Both the position numbers and the translations under genes were made by a program. The notes beneath the pieces are model-generated. The model was not told where the DNA came from. It worked only from the letters and a program-made list of their open reading frames with translations, and did not search any database. Positions 35,047 through 43,726 of a stretch of 64,000 nt of DNA are shown one piece after another. The first letter of the stretch is position 1, and each line of letters opens with the position of its first letter. Location: NCBI GenBank assembly GCA_008125075.1, contig VLTH01000002.1, positions 893,688 through 957,687 on the forward strand, written 5' to 3'. The DNA is from Acetivibrio alkalicellulosi (GTDB taxonomy: Bacteria > Bacillota > Clostridia > Acetivibrionales > Acetivibrionaceae).

Positions 35047-36981
35047 ATGAAACTACAGACGAAAATGATTTTAATTTTTTCTGCTTTAATTATGATTATG
35101 GCATTAATCTTAAGTATGTACATATATACAGAATCTATTGAATTAATTACAGAATCATTAGGTGTAAAAACTGTAGGAATTTTAGATGTTGTAATAGAAA
35201 AAATAGAAACAGATGATTTACAAATAGTAATAGATAAAGTTAAAAAGGTACAAGAATCTAACGGTGATATGTCTGATATTTTAACTATGGAGGAGTATGT
35301 GAGCCTTAGACAGAAGTTATTTGACTTTAGAGATGTCTATGGTATTAAGTATTTATACATTATGACAAGGGGACATGATGATGAATTAATATATGTAGTA
35401 GATGGATTCCCGTTAGATTACAAGGGTAAAGATATCTCAATGCCAGGGGATGTTGAGAAAAATAATTATGAGTATTTAGAACTTACATTTGAAGAGAAAA
35501 AGAGTTTTATAGGTGAGATGACAAAAGACGCAAAATGGGGGGCAAACTACACATCCTATACTCCCATATTTAATGATAAGAATGAAATGATAGGTGCGTT
35601 AGGTGTTGACGTAGAAGCAGAGGACGTGTTTGAACTTATGACTAAGAATAAGCATAAGGTAATATCTTTTACCATACTTGCTGTGGTTCTTACTATTCTT
35701 GTATCCTGGATTTTTTCAAGAGTTATTTTTGCGCCCCTAAAAAATCTTGCTCTTAAGGTTAGAAAAGTTAAAGAGGGTGATTTGTCTGCGAGGTTTGACA
35801 GGGAATCAAATGATGAAATTGGTGAACTAGCAGATGTGTTTAATAATATGGTAAGTGTTTTTTATGACAATGAACAAAGCCTCTATAAAACTCTTGTAGA
35901 TTTATCTAAGTCCCGAACAATTAAAGATTTAGAGAAAAAGATAGTGGAAAACATTAAACACACAGTTTCTTTTAGTGGAGCTGAAATTTTAGTATTTGAT
36001 GGTGAAAAGTTTTTGAGTGACGTTAAGGATTTAAATGTAAAAGACAATGAAATTATAGAAACATTACAACAGATTGCTTACAACAAAAGAATTGGTGATA
36101 TTATAGAATATGATGATAAACATTTATCTTTGATAGGTTTGGTAAATGGCAAATATAGTTTTCTTCTGATGAATACTAAAGGCATTGAACTAAGTCAACG
36201 AGATAAATTTACAATAAGGCTTATTTCTAGATATACAGCTATATTTTATGAAAATCTATTATTAATTGAAGAGTTATCAAATAAGATTATGAATTATCAG
36301 AATGAAGGTAGCGTACCACCTTGGATGAGCAAACTTTATTTACAGATGTCTGAAAAGGAGAGAAAGAGACTGGCATCAGATTTGCATGATGAGCTATTAC
36401 AGGACATTATAAAAATGAAGAGATCTGTAGCTAATTTACTAAACAATGAATCTTTTTATAAAGACGATAATATAAAAGCATTAAAGAGTTTAGAGGATGA
36501 ATTTGATAGTGTAATAGCACTGATAAGGGAAACATGTAATGATTTATTGCCCTCTTTTCTTTTAGAGAAGGGTGTGGTAAGAGCAATAGAACGGTTAATT
36601 GAAAAAGCTCAATTAAAGCACAATATAAATATAAATTTTGAATCAATAAACATAAGAACGAAAATTGAAAGCCTTGAATATGAAGAAGTGTTGACAGTAT
36701 ACAGAGTTGTTCAGGAACTAATAAACAATGCTGTTGCACACTCAAAAGCTACTGATGTTGATATAATGCTAAGGCAGGACAAAGATATGTTTTCAATATA
36801 CTACAATGATAATGGAGTAGGTATGGAGTTTGAAGCAGAAGTTGACCTCTCTAAACACCTGGGATTTTATGGCATAAAAGAAAGAATCAAACTTTTAAAT
36901 GGAAGAGTAGCTTGTTATTCTAAGGCAGGCAAAGGTCTTGAGGTATCATGTCAATTCCCTATAAAAAGAAACATTGCATAG
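35047..36981 (+). CDS. Membrane sensor histidine kinase, HisKA_3 (NarX/DegS) type
   Basis: 644 aa. Transmembrane helix 1 (~8-28), an extracytoplasmic sensor of ~170 residues resembling a Cache domain (FDFRDVYGIKYLYIMTRG; NYTSYTPIFNDKNEMIGALGVDVEAEDVF), transmembrane helix 2 (~201-220), a HAMP linker (LKVRKVKEGDLSARFDRESNDEIGELADVFNNM), a GAF-like middle, then the dimerisation/phospho-acceptor domain with His447 (SDLHDELLQD) and an HATPase domain (ELINNAVAHSKA; NDNGVGM; GFYGIKERI). Its type pairs with NarL-family regulators, and such a regulator is encoded 0.6 kb further on the opposite strand. The location after the ABC exporter suggests sensing of an exported or envelope-related signal. Confidence 0.9.
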   Translation: MKLQTKMILIFSALIMIMALILSMYIYTESIELITESLGVKTVGILDVVIEKIETDDLQIVIDKVKKVQESNGDMSDILTMEEYVSLRQKLFDFRDVYGIKYLYIMTRGHDDELIYVVDGFPLDYKGKDISMPGDVEKNNYEYLELTFEEKKSFIGEMTKDAKWGANYTSYTPIFNDKNEMIGALGVDVEAEDVFELMTKNKHKVISFTILAVVLTILVSWIFSRVIFAPLKNLALKVRKVKEGDLSARFDRESNDEIGELADVFNNMVSVFYDNEQSLYKTLVDLSKSRTIKDLEKKIVENIKHTVSFSGAEILVFDGEKFLSDVKDLNVKDNEIIETLQQIAYNKRIGDIIEYDDKHLSLIGLVNGKYSFLLMNTKGIELSQRDKFTIRLISRYTAIFYENLLLIEELSNKIMNYQNEGSVPPWMSKLYLQMSEKERKRLASDLHDELLQDIIKMKRSVANLLNNESFYKDDNIKALKSLEDEFDSVIALIRETCNDLLPSFLLEKGVVRAIERLIEKAQLKHNININFESINIRTKIESLEYEEVLTVYRVVQELINNAVAHSKATDVDIMLRQDKDMFSIYYNDNGVGMEFEAEVDLSKHLGFYGIKERIKLLNGRVACYSKAGKGLEVSCQFPIKRNIA

Positions 36982-37004
36982 AGAAGCTTGTTTACTGCTA
37001 GTTT

Positions 37005-37095
37005 CCGAAAAAAAACCGAAAAAAGACCGAAAGAAAGTAATGTTGAAATTTTTCGGTTTTTCTTCGGTGACAGTTTAAAATACATGTGGTATTAT
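37005..37095 (+). promoter_or_regulatory. Promoter P1 with phased CCGAA/TTCGG operator
   Basis: CCGAA occurs at 37005, 37016 and 37027 (exactly 11-bp steps). The inverted form TTCGG occurs at 37052 and 37063 (11 bp). The last G of the second TTCGG begins the -35 box GTGACA (37067-37072), followed by a 17-bp spacer and TATTAT (37090-37095). The same arrangement recurs at two promoters near 38.35 kb. It would drive a rightward transcript into a region without a clear gene. Confidence 0.75.
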
Positions 37096-37099
37096 TTAT

Positions 37100-37305
37100 A
37101 TATTAAGTGAAGTTGCTAACTTAACTTCTATTGAAACTTATTGAGGATGGCGTAAAAGTAATTATTTAAAAAATGTTGATTATAAAAGGGGATTGATTAA
37201 GTAGGATATTTTGAATAAAAGAAGCAGAGGATTATTGAATTTATATACAGTATTATTTACAAATTCTTATTAGTAAGATTTCTAAAAATATCCCCTTTTT
37301 TATTA
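37100..37305 (+). ncRNA. Candidate small RNA expressed from promoter P1
   Basis: Starting about 7 nt after the P1 -10 box, the region holds no convincing ORF. AAAAGGGGA (37184-37192) can pair with TCCCCTTTT (37290-37298), which is followed by TTATTAT; this closes a domain of about 100 nt and could end transcription. A 12-codon frame with a TTG start (MNLYTVLFTNSY) behind CAGAGG near 37230 is possible but weak. Whether this is an RNA or a leader is open. Confidence 0.3.
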
Positions 37306-37381
37306 TAAATATCGATGAGGGATGGATTGTAAGTTATATCTATTCCTCATTGTATTTTAAATATCACTTATGCAAATATAT

Positions 37382-37425
37382 ATCGCAGCGGAAGCTGCAA
37401 TCGAAGTAGTAAGTTCCGCTGCGAT
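37382..37425. repeat. 12-bp perfect inverted repeat, then a family F copy
   Basis: ATCGCAGCGGAA (37382-37393) and TTCCGCTGCGAT (37414-37425) are exact inverses with a 20-nt loop. An inverted copy of repeat F follows at 37431-37459. The remainder of 37310-37570 shows nothing else. Confidence 0.75.
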
Positions 37426-37572
37426 AAACAGAGGAACTATATCTTCTGAAAAGTTTGATAAAAAAGCAAACTATTTGAAAATAATAGTATATAAAAATAA
37501 TAGTATATAAAAATATGGTTTAATGTGGTGGAATGTTGGTAGTTATATAGTACGACAAACAATTGCAATAAG

Positions 37573-37616
37573 ATAAGAAACCAGGATCCTTTTGGGTTTG
37601 GTTTCTTGTCTTTTTA
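37573..37616. terminator. Bidirectional intrinsic terminator after the regulator gene
   Basis: AAGAAACCA/TGGTTTCTT forms the stem. The plus strand continues GTCTTTTT, and the minus strand has the same stem directly after the regulator stop codon, with a weaker tract TATCTTATT. Confidence 0.65.
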
Positions 37617-38252
37617 TCAGCTTTTTATAAGATTTAGATTGAAGGCTTTTTTAATAGCATAAACCCGTGAAGTTACATTAAGTTTTTTGTAAATGCTACT
37701 AAGATGGTATTCAACGCTACGCTGGACTAATTGAAGGTTTTCAGCAATTTCTTTATTTGTTTTGCCAAGTGCAGCTTGTTGAAGGACTTCCGACTCTATT
37801 TGGGTTAAAGGCTGCTCTATGGAGTAGCTATTCCTATCAATTTCACTTTTGCATATATTTAGTTTTCTTACGAATTTTACAGGTAGCAGCATCATTTTTT
37901 CTGTTGCCATTTTAATTCCTGTAACCAATTGTTGATCAGTACAGGACTTATCAAGAATTCCGCTTACTCCAGATTCCATTAGGACATCAAAGTTATCTGA
38001 AATGTTTTCACCCGATAGAATAACAATTATGGCGTCAGGATATATTTTTAAAGTCTTCTTTGTTAACTCTAAACCATTCATGTCGGGCATTTTTAAATCA
38101 TAAACCATTGCATCAAAAGAGCGATTTTTAAGAAGTTCTAAAGCTTCAGTTCCTGAGTTACATATAGTGGCATGTATATGGTAGTTTTTAAGCAATGATT
38201 TAAATCCACTTAGTATTGATATGTGATCATCAACCATTAAAATTTCAAGCAT
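37617..38252 (-). CDS. NarL/FixJ-family response regulator
   Basis: 211 aa. The receiver domain has the acidic pair MVDDH, phospho-acceptor D52 (VYDLKMPDMNG), the Ser of LSGE and the Lys of LDKS. The C-terminal LuxR-type helix-turn-helix reads LTQIESEVLQQAALGKTNKEIAENLQLVQRSVEYHLSSIYKKLNV. It is the probable partner of the HisKA_3 kinase at 35.0-37.0 kb. Its own promoter (38319-38351, minus strand) carries the phased TTCGG repeats shared with two other nearby promoters, so autoregulation is likely. The binding motif itself is inferred, not demonstrated. Confidence 0.92.
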   Translation of the reverse strand: MLEILMVDDHISILSGFKSLLKNYHIHATICNSGTEALELLKNRSFDAMVYDLKMPDMNGLELTKKTLKIYPDAIIVILSGENISDNFDVLMESGVSGILDKSCTDQQLVTGIKMATEKMMLLPVKFVRKLNICKSEIDRNSYSIEQPLTQIESEVLQQAALGKTNKEIAENLQLVQRSVEYHLSSIYKKLNVTSRVYAIKKAFNLNLIKS

Positions 38253-38318
38253 ATTATTATTTCACTCCAAACATTTCTAATCTCTCAAGCTCCAATTATA
38301 AATCTAATATAATAATAC

Positions 38319-38362
38319 ATTATATCACGGTTTTTATTGCTAATCACCGAAGAAAAACCGAA
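38319..38362 (-). promoter_or_regulatory. Promoter P2 of the response regulator gene with phased operator
   Basis: On the minus strand TTCGG repeats at 11-bp spacing (plus-strand CCGAA at 38347 and 38358) end in the -35 box GTGATT (38342-38347), then 17 bp and a perfect TATAAT (38319-38324). The gene start is 67 bp downstream of the -10 box. Confidence 0.8.
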
Positions 38363-38382
38363 ATAGATTGTTGTTGGTTTTT

Positions 38383-38426
38383 TTCGGTTTTTCTTCGGTG
38401 ACAAAAATTAAAAAGTATGATAATAT
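38383..38426 (+). promoter_or_regulatory. Promoter P3, divergent from the regulator, with phased operator
   Basis: TTCGG at 38383 and 38394 (11 bp apart), then GTGACA (38398-38403), a 17-bp spacer and TAATAT (38421-38426). With P2 it forms a 19-bp perfect inverted repeat (38346-38364 versus 38381-38399). It points toward the 51-aa ORF at 38525. Confidence 0.8.
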
Positions 38427-38524
38427 GTGATTACTAGACAAATGGAAAAAAAGGGATATGTTATTATATCGAAGAATAAAAGGATAACTTAGGATTGATA
38501 ATAATAAGAAAGTGGGGTTCTGTT

Positions 38525-38680
38525 ATGAAAAAGTACTTACTGATTTTAGTGCTTATTGGTATATTGGCGGTTTTACTTGCAGGAAATTTCACGTATCAAT
38601 TAGGGGTTTTTAGAAGAACCTCAACTAATTATGGCTGCAACATCCACCGCATTTATGAATGTTTGGACAATCATTGTTAG
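38525..38680 (+). CDS. Putative 51-aa secreted or membrane peptide under promoter P3
   Basis: The ATG at 38525 follows GTGGGG. The sequence begins MKKYLLILVLIGILAVLLAG, a textbook signal or anchor segment, and the rest is short, with three Cys (NYGCNIHRIYECLDNHC). It is the first ORF after the P3 promoter. Its last ~56 bases overlap the 3' end of the FmdB-type gene in antisense, so the true C-terminus could have been lost in a rearrangement. The function is unknown; a peptide signal or target of the two-component system is a speculation from position. Confidence 0.45.
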   Translation: MKKYLLILVLIGILAVLLAGNFTYQLGVFRRTSTNYGCNIHRIYECLDNHC

Positions 38681-38843
38681 TGGAGTTTTTTGACTTAATT
38701 ATATTTACATTCTTAAAAATTGGCTCAAGAATATTATTAGCACAAACAGGGCATTTAATAAGATTTTCACTACGATCACTCATTTTTGCCATTATATTAA
38801 ATTCATTTCCGCATTTTTTACACTTTAGATCATAAAAAGGCAT
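38625..38843 (-). CDS. FmdB-family small zinc-ribbon protein
   Basis: 72 aa; the ATG at 38843 is preceded by AGGAGATG. It begins MPFYDLKCKKCGNEFNIMAKMSD and has CPVC, giving the four-Cys zinc ribbon of the FmdB putative regulatory protein family (CxxC...CxxC). The tail has further Cys/His residues (CPNIHKCGGCCSHN), as is common in the family. The role of these proteins is not established. It is a single gene, converging with the small peptide ORF. Confidence 0.85.
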   Translation of the reverse strand: MPFYDLKCKKCGNEFNIMAKMSDRSENLIKCPVCANNILEPIFKNVNIIKSKNSTNNDCPNIHKCGGCCSHN

Positions 38844-38909
38844 TTTTACATCTCCTCTTTTTTTAATGATCATATTATAGCATATTAAAGTATATCAATG
38901 CAATATACT

Positions 38910-39734
38910 TCAATTTCGCTTTAGAAACCCTAAGCTTTTAAGCTTTTCTTTATCTGCTGCTAAAATATAAACATTAGTTATTAGGAGTAATACAATGCTT
39001 ACTATAAGAACTGTAATAATAAGGGGGTATTGACCGCTAAAGCCTGAGGCTGAAGTGTGTTTAATCAGAATTCCTATATAAGCCCAGGTAATAACAAGTC
39101 CATAGGAGAAGTCTTGATTTTTGATAATTGTCAAGCCTCCAATAAATAGTCCAACAATCAAGACAAATATTGTCCATATCCAAGGCGCTATACCAAAGCC
39201 ATTCCAGTCTATACTAACGAGATATGTAGTTACATTAGCAATTGTAGCAACTGTTATCCATCCGAAGTAAATGCTAAAGGGAATCTGTACAAATATTTTT
39301 TCTTTTAGTGAAAGCTTATATTGCTTTAATTTATGGTTAATTATTATAAGGCAAATCAAAATAACAATTATTAATATTAATGATAAAGCAATAGCTAGGT
39401 AATGCCATGCAAATATCCAGGCAGTATTTGCAATAGACGTAATTGAAAATAGTATGCCGATTTTTTCAGGGATGCTGGGGTTAAATGTACTATCTTTGCT
39501 TATAAAAAAATTAAATTGATATATTATATAAGCTGCAAGCAAAAAATAAATAACTGCCCATATAGAAAAAGTAATTCCTGCCGGAGCAAAAAGATTAGGA
39601 AATGAATCTGAAACTTGACCTGTGGTTATTCCATTAAAGGGAATAAGGTTTGCCAATATGTTTATAACAATCATAAATATAAAAGAAACGGTAGTATGAA
39701 CCTTAGTAAAAATACTTACAGTATTTTCATTCAT
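38910..39734 (-). CDS. TspO/MBR-like tryptophan-rich membrane protein
   Basis: 274 aa; the ATG at 39734 follows AAGGAGTGC. Seven or eight membrane helices. Family-like pattern: PNLFAPAGITFSIWAVIYFLLAAYIIYQ, TAWIFAWHYLAIALSLILI, KIFVQIPFSIYFGWITVATIANVTTYL, and a Trp-rich later segment. This is the extended form found in Firmicutes, longer than the ~160-aa TspO proper, so ligand specificity cannot be inferred. Single gene, divergent from the MATE exporter. Confidence 0.75.
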   Translation of the reverse strand: MNENTVSIFTKVHTTVSFIFMIVINILANLIPFNGITTGQVSDSFPNLFAPAGITFSIWAVIYFLLAAYIIYQFNFFISKDSTFNPSIPEKIGILFSITSIANTAWIFAWHYLAIALSLILIIVILICLIIINHKLKQYKLSLKEKIFVQIPFSIYFGWITVATIANVTTYLVSIDWNGFGIAPWIWTIFVLIVGLFIGGLTIIKNQDFSYGLVITWAYIGILIKHTSASGFSGQYPLIITVLIVSIVLLLITNVYILAADKEKLKSLGFLKRN

Positions 39735-39803
39735 AATTAGCACTCCTTTTTATCTCAATTCAAGCATTCCAACTTGAAAAGGTAGATTTTCTCTTAAAAC
39801 TAC

Positions 39804-39852
39804 TAAGGATTAACTAAAATAGTAGTGAAAGTTATATTTTCAGCAATCCTAA
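39804..39852. repeat. Family A palindromic repeat between tspO-like and MATE genes
   Basis: TAAGGATTAACTAAAATAG at the left and GTTATATTTTCAGCAATCCT at the right are imperfect inverts; the right end is identical to that at 42870-42892. Confidence 0.7.
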
Positions 39853-40027
39853 GGACAATAACTGACAAAAAAAAATAACTATCGCCATACTATCATATTT
39901 TATGTTATAATACAATAATGTATTTATAACTATCAGTTCAAAACACCATGTCACAAGATGAAAATGTCTAATGTAGGTGATGAAAAGAATATCTACGGAA
40001 TAGTATATGTAGTAGTAAGGAGAAGTT

Positions 40028-41398
40028 ATGAAGACTATTATAAACACTGTATTTTGTAAAGATAATGAGTTTTACAGAAAATTTTTCAGCATTGCAATCC
40101 CTACAGCTATACAAAGTTTTATTGCTTCTGTTGTAAATATGATTGACAATATTATGGTTGGTCGTTTAGGTGACGCAAGTATAGCAGCTGTTGGTCTTTC
40201 CAATCAGTATTATTTTGTATTGCATCTTATTTTATTTGCCATAACCAGTGGAGCTGCTGTTTTTTTCTCTCAGTATTGGGGTAGTAAAAATTTAACTAAC
40301 ATAAAAAAAATAATGGGCTTATGCCTTGGCTTTACTTTTATAACTTCTTTAGTATTTTTTGTGGCGGCTTTTTTTCTGCCAGAGAAAATAATATCTATAT
40401 TTTCAGAGGATCCTCAGGTAATTGAACTTGGAGGGAGTTATCTTGTAATTGTCTGTTTTAGCTTCATAATTATGCCCTTTTCAATTACCTTTGGTACGGC
40501 ATCAAGGAATACGGGAAACATAAGGCTTCCTCTAACTGCAAATATTATAGGTATAATATTAAATGCAATATTAAATTTTGTACTAATATTTGGTATGCTT
40601 GGTTTTCCTAGAATGGGTATACCTGGTGCGGCTTTGGCAACAGTTATTGCAAGACTTGTGGAAGCCACAATTCTAATTTCTACAATATACATTAAAAAAC
40701 ACATAACAGCAGGAAGTCTAAAAGAATTTTTTTATATTCCAACCAGCTTAATTAAAAAGTTTATAAAGACATCAAGTGGAGTAATTGCTAAGGATGTTGT
40801 ATGGGTTGTTGGGGTAACTGCATATATGGCTATTTATGCCCGTATTGGGACTGAGGCTGTAGCTGCTATAAACATTGTTGACACAATAAGGCGTCTCATG
40901 TTTGTTTTCTTTCATGGTGTGGCAAGTGCTTGCCTTATCATGGTTGGAAATCAGATTGGTGCAAAATCTTATGATACAGCCTATTTATATGCTAAGAGAT
41001 TTTTAAGTATTACATTTTTATGTAGTTTAATAATATGTATTTTGACAATTTCCTTTAGATTTTTGTTCCTAATGCCATATGATATATCTCAGGATGCTAG
41101 AATGGCGGCATATAATATACTATTTATTGTTGGTATTATACTTATTTTAGATGTATTTAATATGGTATGTATTATTGGGGTTTTAAGAAGTGGTGGAGAT
41201 GTTAATTTTTGCCTATTTCTTGATATTACATGTGTGTGGCTTATAGGAATGCCAATGGCATTATTAGGTGCCTTTGTATTGAAGTTGCCGTTAGAAGGTG
41301 TTTATCTTATGGTTGTATTCCAGGAAGTATTCAAGTTTGCATTGTGTTATAAGAGGTTTGTGTCACGAAAATGGATTAATGATCTAGTAAATGTATAA
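40028..41398 (+). CDS. MATE family efflux transporter
   Basis: 456 aa; AAGGAGAAG precedes the ATG. Twelve membrane helices in two halves. The N-half shows FFSIAIPTAIQSFIASVVNMIDNIMVGRLGDASIAAVGLSNQYYF and the second half repeats the fold (AAINIVDTIRRLMFVFFHGVASACLIMVGNQIGAKSYDTAYLYAKR). These are the canonical MATE signatures of cation-coupled exporters of drugs and other small molecules. Substrate unknown. Single gene followed by 345 bp of non-coding DNA. Confidence 0.92.
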   Translation: MKTIINTVFCKDNEFYRKFFSIAIPTAIQSFIASVVNMIDNIMVGRLGDASIAAVGLSNQYYFVLHLILFAITSGAAVFFSQYWGSKNLTNIKKIMGLCLGFTFITSLVFFVAAFFLPEKIISIFSEDPQVIELGGSYLVIVCFSFIIMPFSITFGTASRNTGNIRLPLTANIIGIILNAILNFVLIFGMLGFPRMGIPGAALATVIARLVEATILISTIYIKKHITAGSLKEFFYIPTSLIKKFIKTSSGVIAKDVVWVVGVTAYMAIYARIGTEAVAAINIVDTIRRLMFVFFHGVASACLIMVGNQIGAKSYDTAYLYAKRFLSITFLCSLIICILTISFRFLFLMPYDISQDARMAAYNILFIVGIILILDVFNMVCIIGVLRSGGDVNFCLFLDITCVWLIGMPMALLGAFVLKLPLEGVYLMVVFQEVFKFALCYKRFVSRKWINDLVNV

Positions 41399-41743
41399 GT
41401 GAAAAATGTTTAATATATCAAAATATTAACATAACTGCATTATACTTATGTAGACATAAAACCAATTTAGTGATAAAATATAATTAAGATATTTTTTAAT
41501 GCATTTCATAATTTTTTAATATTTTGCATAGTTTCTCATAACAAAATCATAATGTATTTTAGTCTTTTCGTGTTTAATTCTGTAAATTTGTGTTTAGGGT
41601 ATTAATAATATTTATGCAATTTGCAGTTAATCTTGAAGTTATCGTACTTAAATAGTAAAATTAAAAATATATATTTATATGTGAGTATAGAACATAGTTA
41701 TGATTGGATATAAGATAAAACATTATGGGGGGAGAATTTTTTA
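41399..41743. other. Intergenic region upstream of the ddl operon
   Basis: About 345 bases, extremely AT-rich. I see no gene, no strong terminator for the MATE gene and no clearly spaced promoter. GGGGGGAGAA at 41726-41735 is the ribosome site of ddl. Confidence 0.4.
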
Positions 41744-42847
41744 ATGAGCCATAAAAGAAAAGTTTTAGTTATATTTGGAGGAAAATCATCAGAACATGAA
41801 ATATCTAGAATATCCGCTGCATCTGTAATAAAAAACATTGATACTGAGAAATTTGAAGTAGCTATGTTAGGGATAACAAAGGAAGGAAAGTGGCTACCAT
41901 ACAATGGTGATGTTGAAATGATTCCAACTGGTCAGTGGGAAGAACTATCACTAAAATCAAGGGTACAGGTTTTAGGTGAAAAGGACAATTTAATTAACTA
42001 CTTATCAGATTGCAAAACTAATTTTAGTGGTATAGATAACATAGATGTTGTTTTTCCTGTTCTTCATGGATGTAATGGCGAAGATGGAACAATTCAGGGA
42101 TTTTTTGAATTAGCTTCGATACCATATGTTGGATGTGGTGTTTTAGGCTCGGCTCTTTGCATGGATAAGGTATATACAAAGATGGTTTTTGAGAAAATTG
42201 GTATTCCCCAGGCAAGGCATTTGCATTTTACAAGAAAGGAAATAGAACGAGATATTTCACAAATAAGTGACAAAATAGAAGCCGAATTTGATTACCCTGT
42301 TTTTGTAAAACCTTCTAATGCAGGGTCTTCTGTAGGGGTTTCTAAGGCAAGTAATAAAAATGAACTATTTAGGGCGTTGAATTATGCTTCAAGATATGAT
42401 AAAAAAGTAATGGTTGAAGAATTTATTAATGGTAGAGAAGTAGAGTGTGCTGTTTTGGGTAATGACGAGCCAATTGCATCCATAGTTGGTGAAATAGTTC
42501 CAAGTAATGATTTTTATGATTACAAGGCAAAGTATATCGACAATAAATCAAAAATGATAATTCCTGCAGATCTTCCAAAGGATACTGTGGAAAAAGTTAG
42601 AGACTATGCAGTTAAAGCGTTTAAAGCGCTAGATTGTAGTGGATTGTCAAGAGTTGATTTTTTTGTAGATAAGGAAACAGATGCAGTATTTATAAATGAA
42701 ATTAACACTATGCCTGGTTTTACTAGTATTAGTATGTATCCTGCTCTATGGGAAGCATCGGGTATTTCTTATGGAGAGTTAATTGAAAGATTAATTGATT
42801 TAGCTGTTGAAAGATATGAAGATAATAAAAAACAAATTAATGATTAA
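41744..42847 (+). CDS. ddl: D-alanine--D-alanine ligase
   Basis: 367 aa; GGGGGGAG before the ATG. ATP-grasp enzyme: VIFGGKSSEHEIS near the N-terminus, FPVLHGCNGEDGTIQGFFEL, YVGCGVLGSALCMDK, FVKPSNAGSSVGVSK and the metal-binding FINEINTMPGFTSISMYPALW. It joins two D-alanines for peptidoglycan precursor synthesis. The stop codon lies inside the edge of a family A repeat. It is followed by murI, which provides D-glutamate, so the pair forms a cell-wall operon. Confidence 0.96.
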   Translation: MSHKRKVLVIFGGKSSEHEISRISAASVIKNIDTEKFEVAMLGITKEGKWLPYNGDVEMIPTGQWEELSLKSRVQVLGEKDNLINYLSDCKTNFSGIDNIDVVFPVLHGCNGEDGTIQGFFELASIPYVGCGVLGSALCMDKVYTKMVFEKIGIPQARHLHFTRKEIERDISQISDKIEAEFDYPVFVKPSNAGSSVGVSKASNKNELFRALNYASRYDKKVMVEEFINGREVECAVLGNDEPIASIVGEIVPSNDFYDYKAKYIDNKSKMIIPADLPKDTVEKVRDYAVKAFKALDCSGLSRVDFFVDKETDAVFINEINTMPGFTSISMYPALWEASGISYGELIERLIDLAVERYEDNKKQIND

Positions 42848-42893
42848 GGATTAGCTGAAATATTAGAGAAGGTTATATTTTCAGCAATCCTAA
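42845..42893. repeat. Family A palindromic repeat between ddl and murI
   Basis: TAAGGATTAGCTGAAATATT and GTTATATTTTCAGCAATCCT plus A are inverted ends of a minimal ~49-bp copy. The first three bases are the ddl stop codon. It would form a strong hairpin in the ddl-murI transcript. Confidence 0.8.
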
Positions 42894-42919
42894 GCTTATT
42901 TCTAATGGGGGAATTTTTT

Positions 42920-43726
42920 ATGGATAATAGACCTATTGGTGTTTTTGATTCAGGTTTGGGGGGCCTTACAGTTTTAAATGAAATAAATAACCTATTACCT
43001 TTAGAAAGTATAGTTTATTTTGGAGACAGTGGAAGAGCACCCTATGGTACAAAATCAGAAGAAACTGTTATAAAGTATACTTTTCAGGATATAAGGTTTC
43101 TTTTAAATCAGGATATTAAGATGATTGTAATTGCCTGTAATACTGCAAGTGCGTGTAGTCTTAAGCTTGTAAAAAACAACTTTGACATACCTGTAGTAGA
43201 AGTTGTACAACCTGGAGCTTCAACTGCTGTAACCAAAACAAAGAATAAGAAAATAGGAGTTATAGGAACTTTAGCAACAATTAGCAGTGGGGTTTATGAA
43301 AAGGCCATTGGTAAGTTAGATCCAGAAATAGAGGTTTTTTCAAAGGCTTGTCCCATGTTTGTGCCATTAGTTGAAGAGGGCTGGTGGGAAAATGACATTG
43401 CACAGAGAATAGTTGAAGAGTATATGTTACCCTTAATGGAACAGGGTATAGACACCGTGGTTTTAGGGTGTACCCACTATCCCCTTTTACAGCATACCAT
43501 TTCAAAAGTAATGGGGGGAAGCGTTACACTTGTAAATTCGGCCTTGGAAGTTGCCAAGGTAGTAAAGGAGGTTATAGACCAGGAAAAAATTCAAAGAGAC
43601 TCAATGATTGCACCAGTGTATAGGTACTATACAAGTGATAGTATTAAAAAGTTTGAATCTCTAGGTAATTCCATTTTAAAAGGAAAAATACATTCTGCTG
43701 AAAAAGTTGATATTGAGAGATATTAG
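42920..43726 (+). CDS. murI: Glutamate racemase
   Basis: 268 aa; the ATG at 42920 follows ATGGGGGAA. Motifs: PIGVFDSGLGGLTVL at the start, the two catalytic Cys in IACNTASA and LGCTHYPLL, and YFGDSGRAPYG. It makes D-glutamate from L-glutamate for peptidoglycan. Downstream of ddl in the same direction, separated only by a family A repeat. Confidence 0.96.
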   Translation: MDNRPIGVFDSGLGGLTVLNEINNLLPLESIVYFGDSGRAPYGTKSEETVIKYTFQDIRFLLNQDIKMIVIACNTASACSLKLVKNNFDIPVVEVVQPGASTAVTKTKNKKIGVIGTLATISSGVYEKAIGKLDPEIEVFSKACPMFVPLVEEGWWENDIAQRIVEEYMLPLMEQGIDTVVLGCTHYPLLQHTISKVMGGSVTLVNSALEVAKVVKEVIDQEKIQRDSMIAPVYRYYTSDSIKKFESLGNSILKGKIHSAEKVDIERY

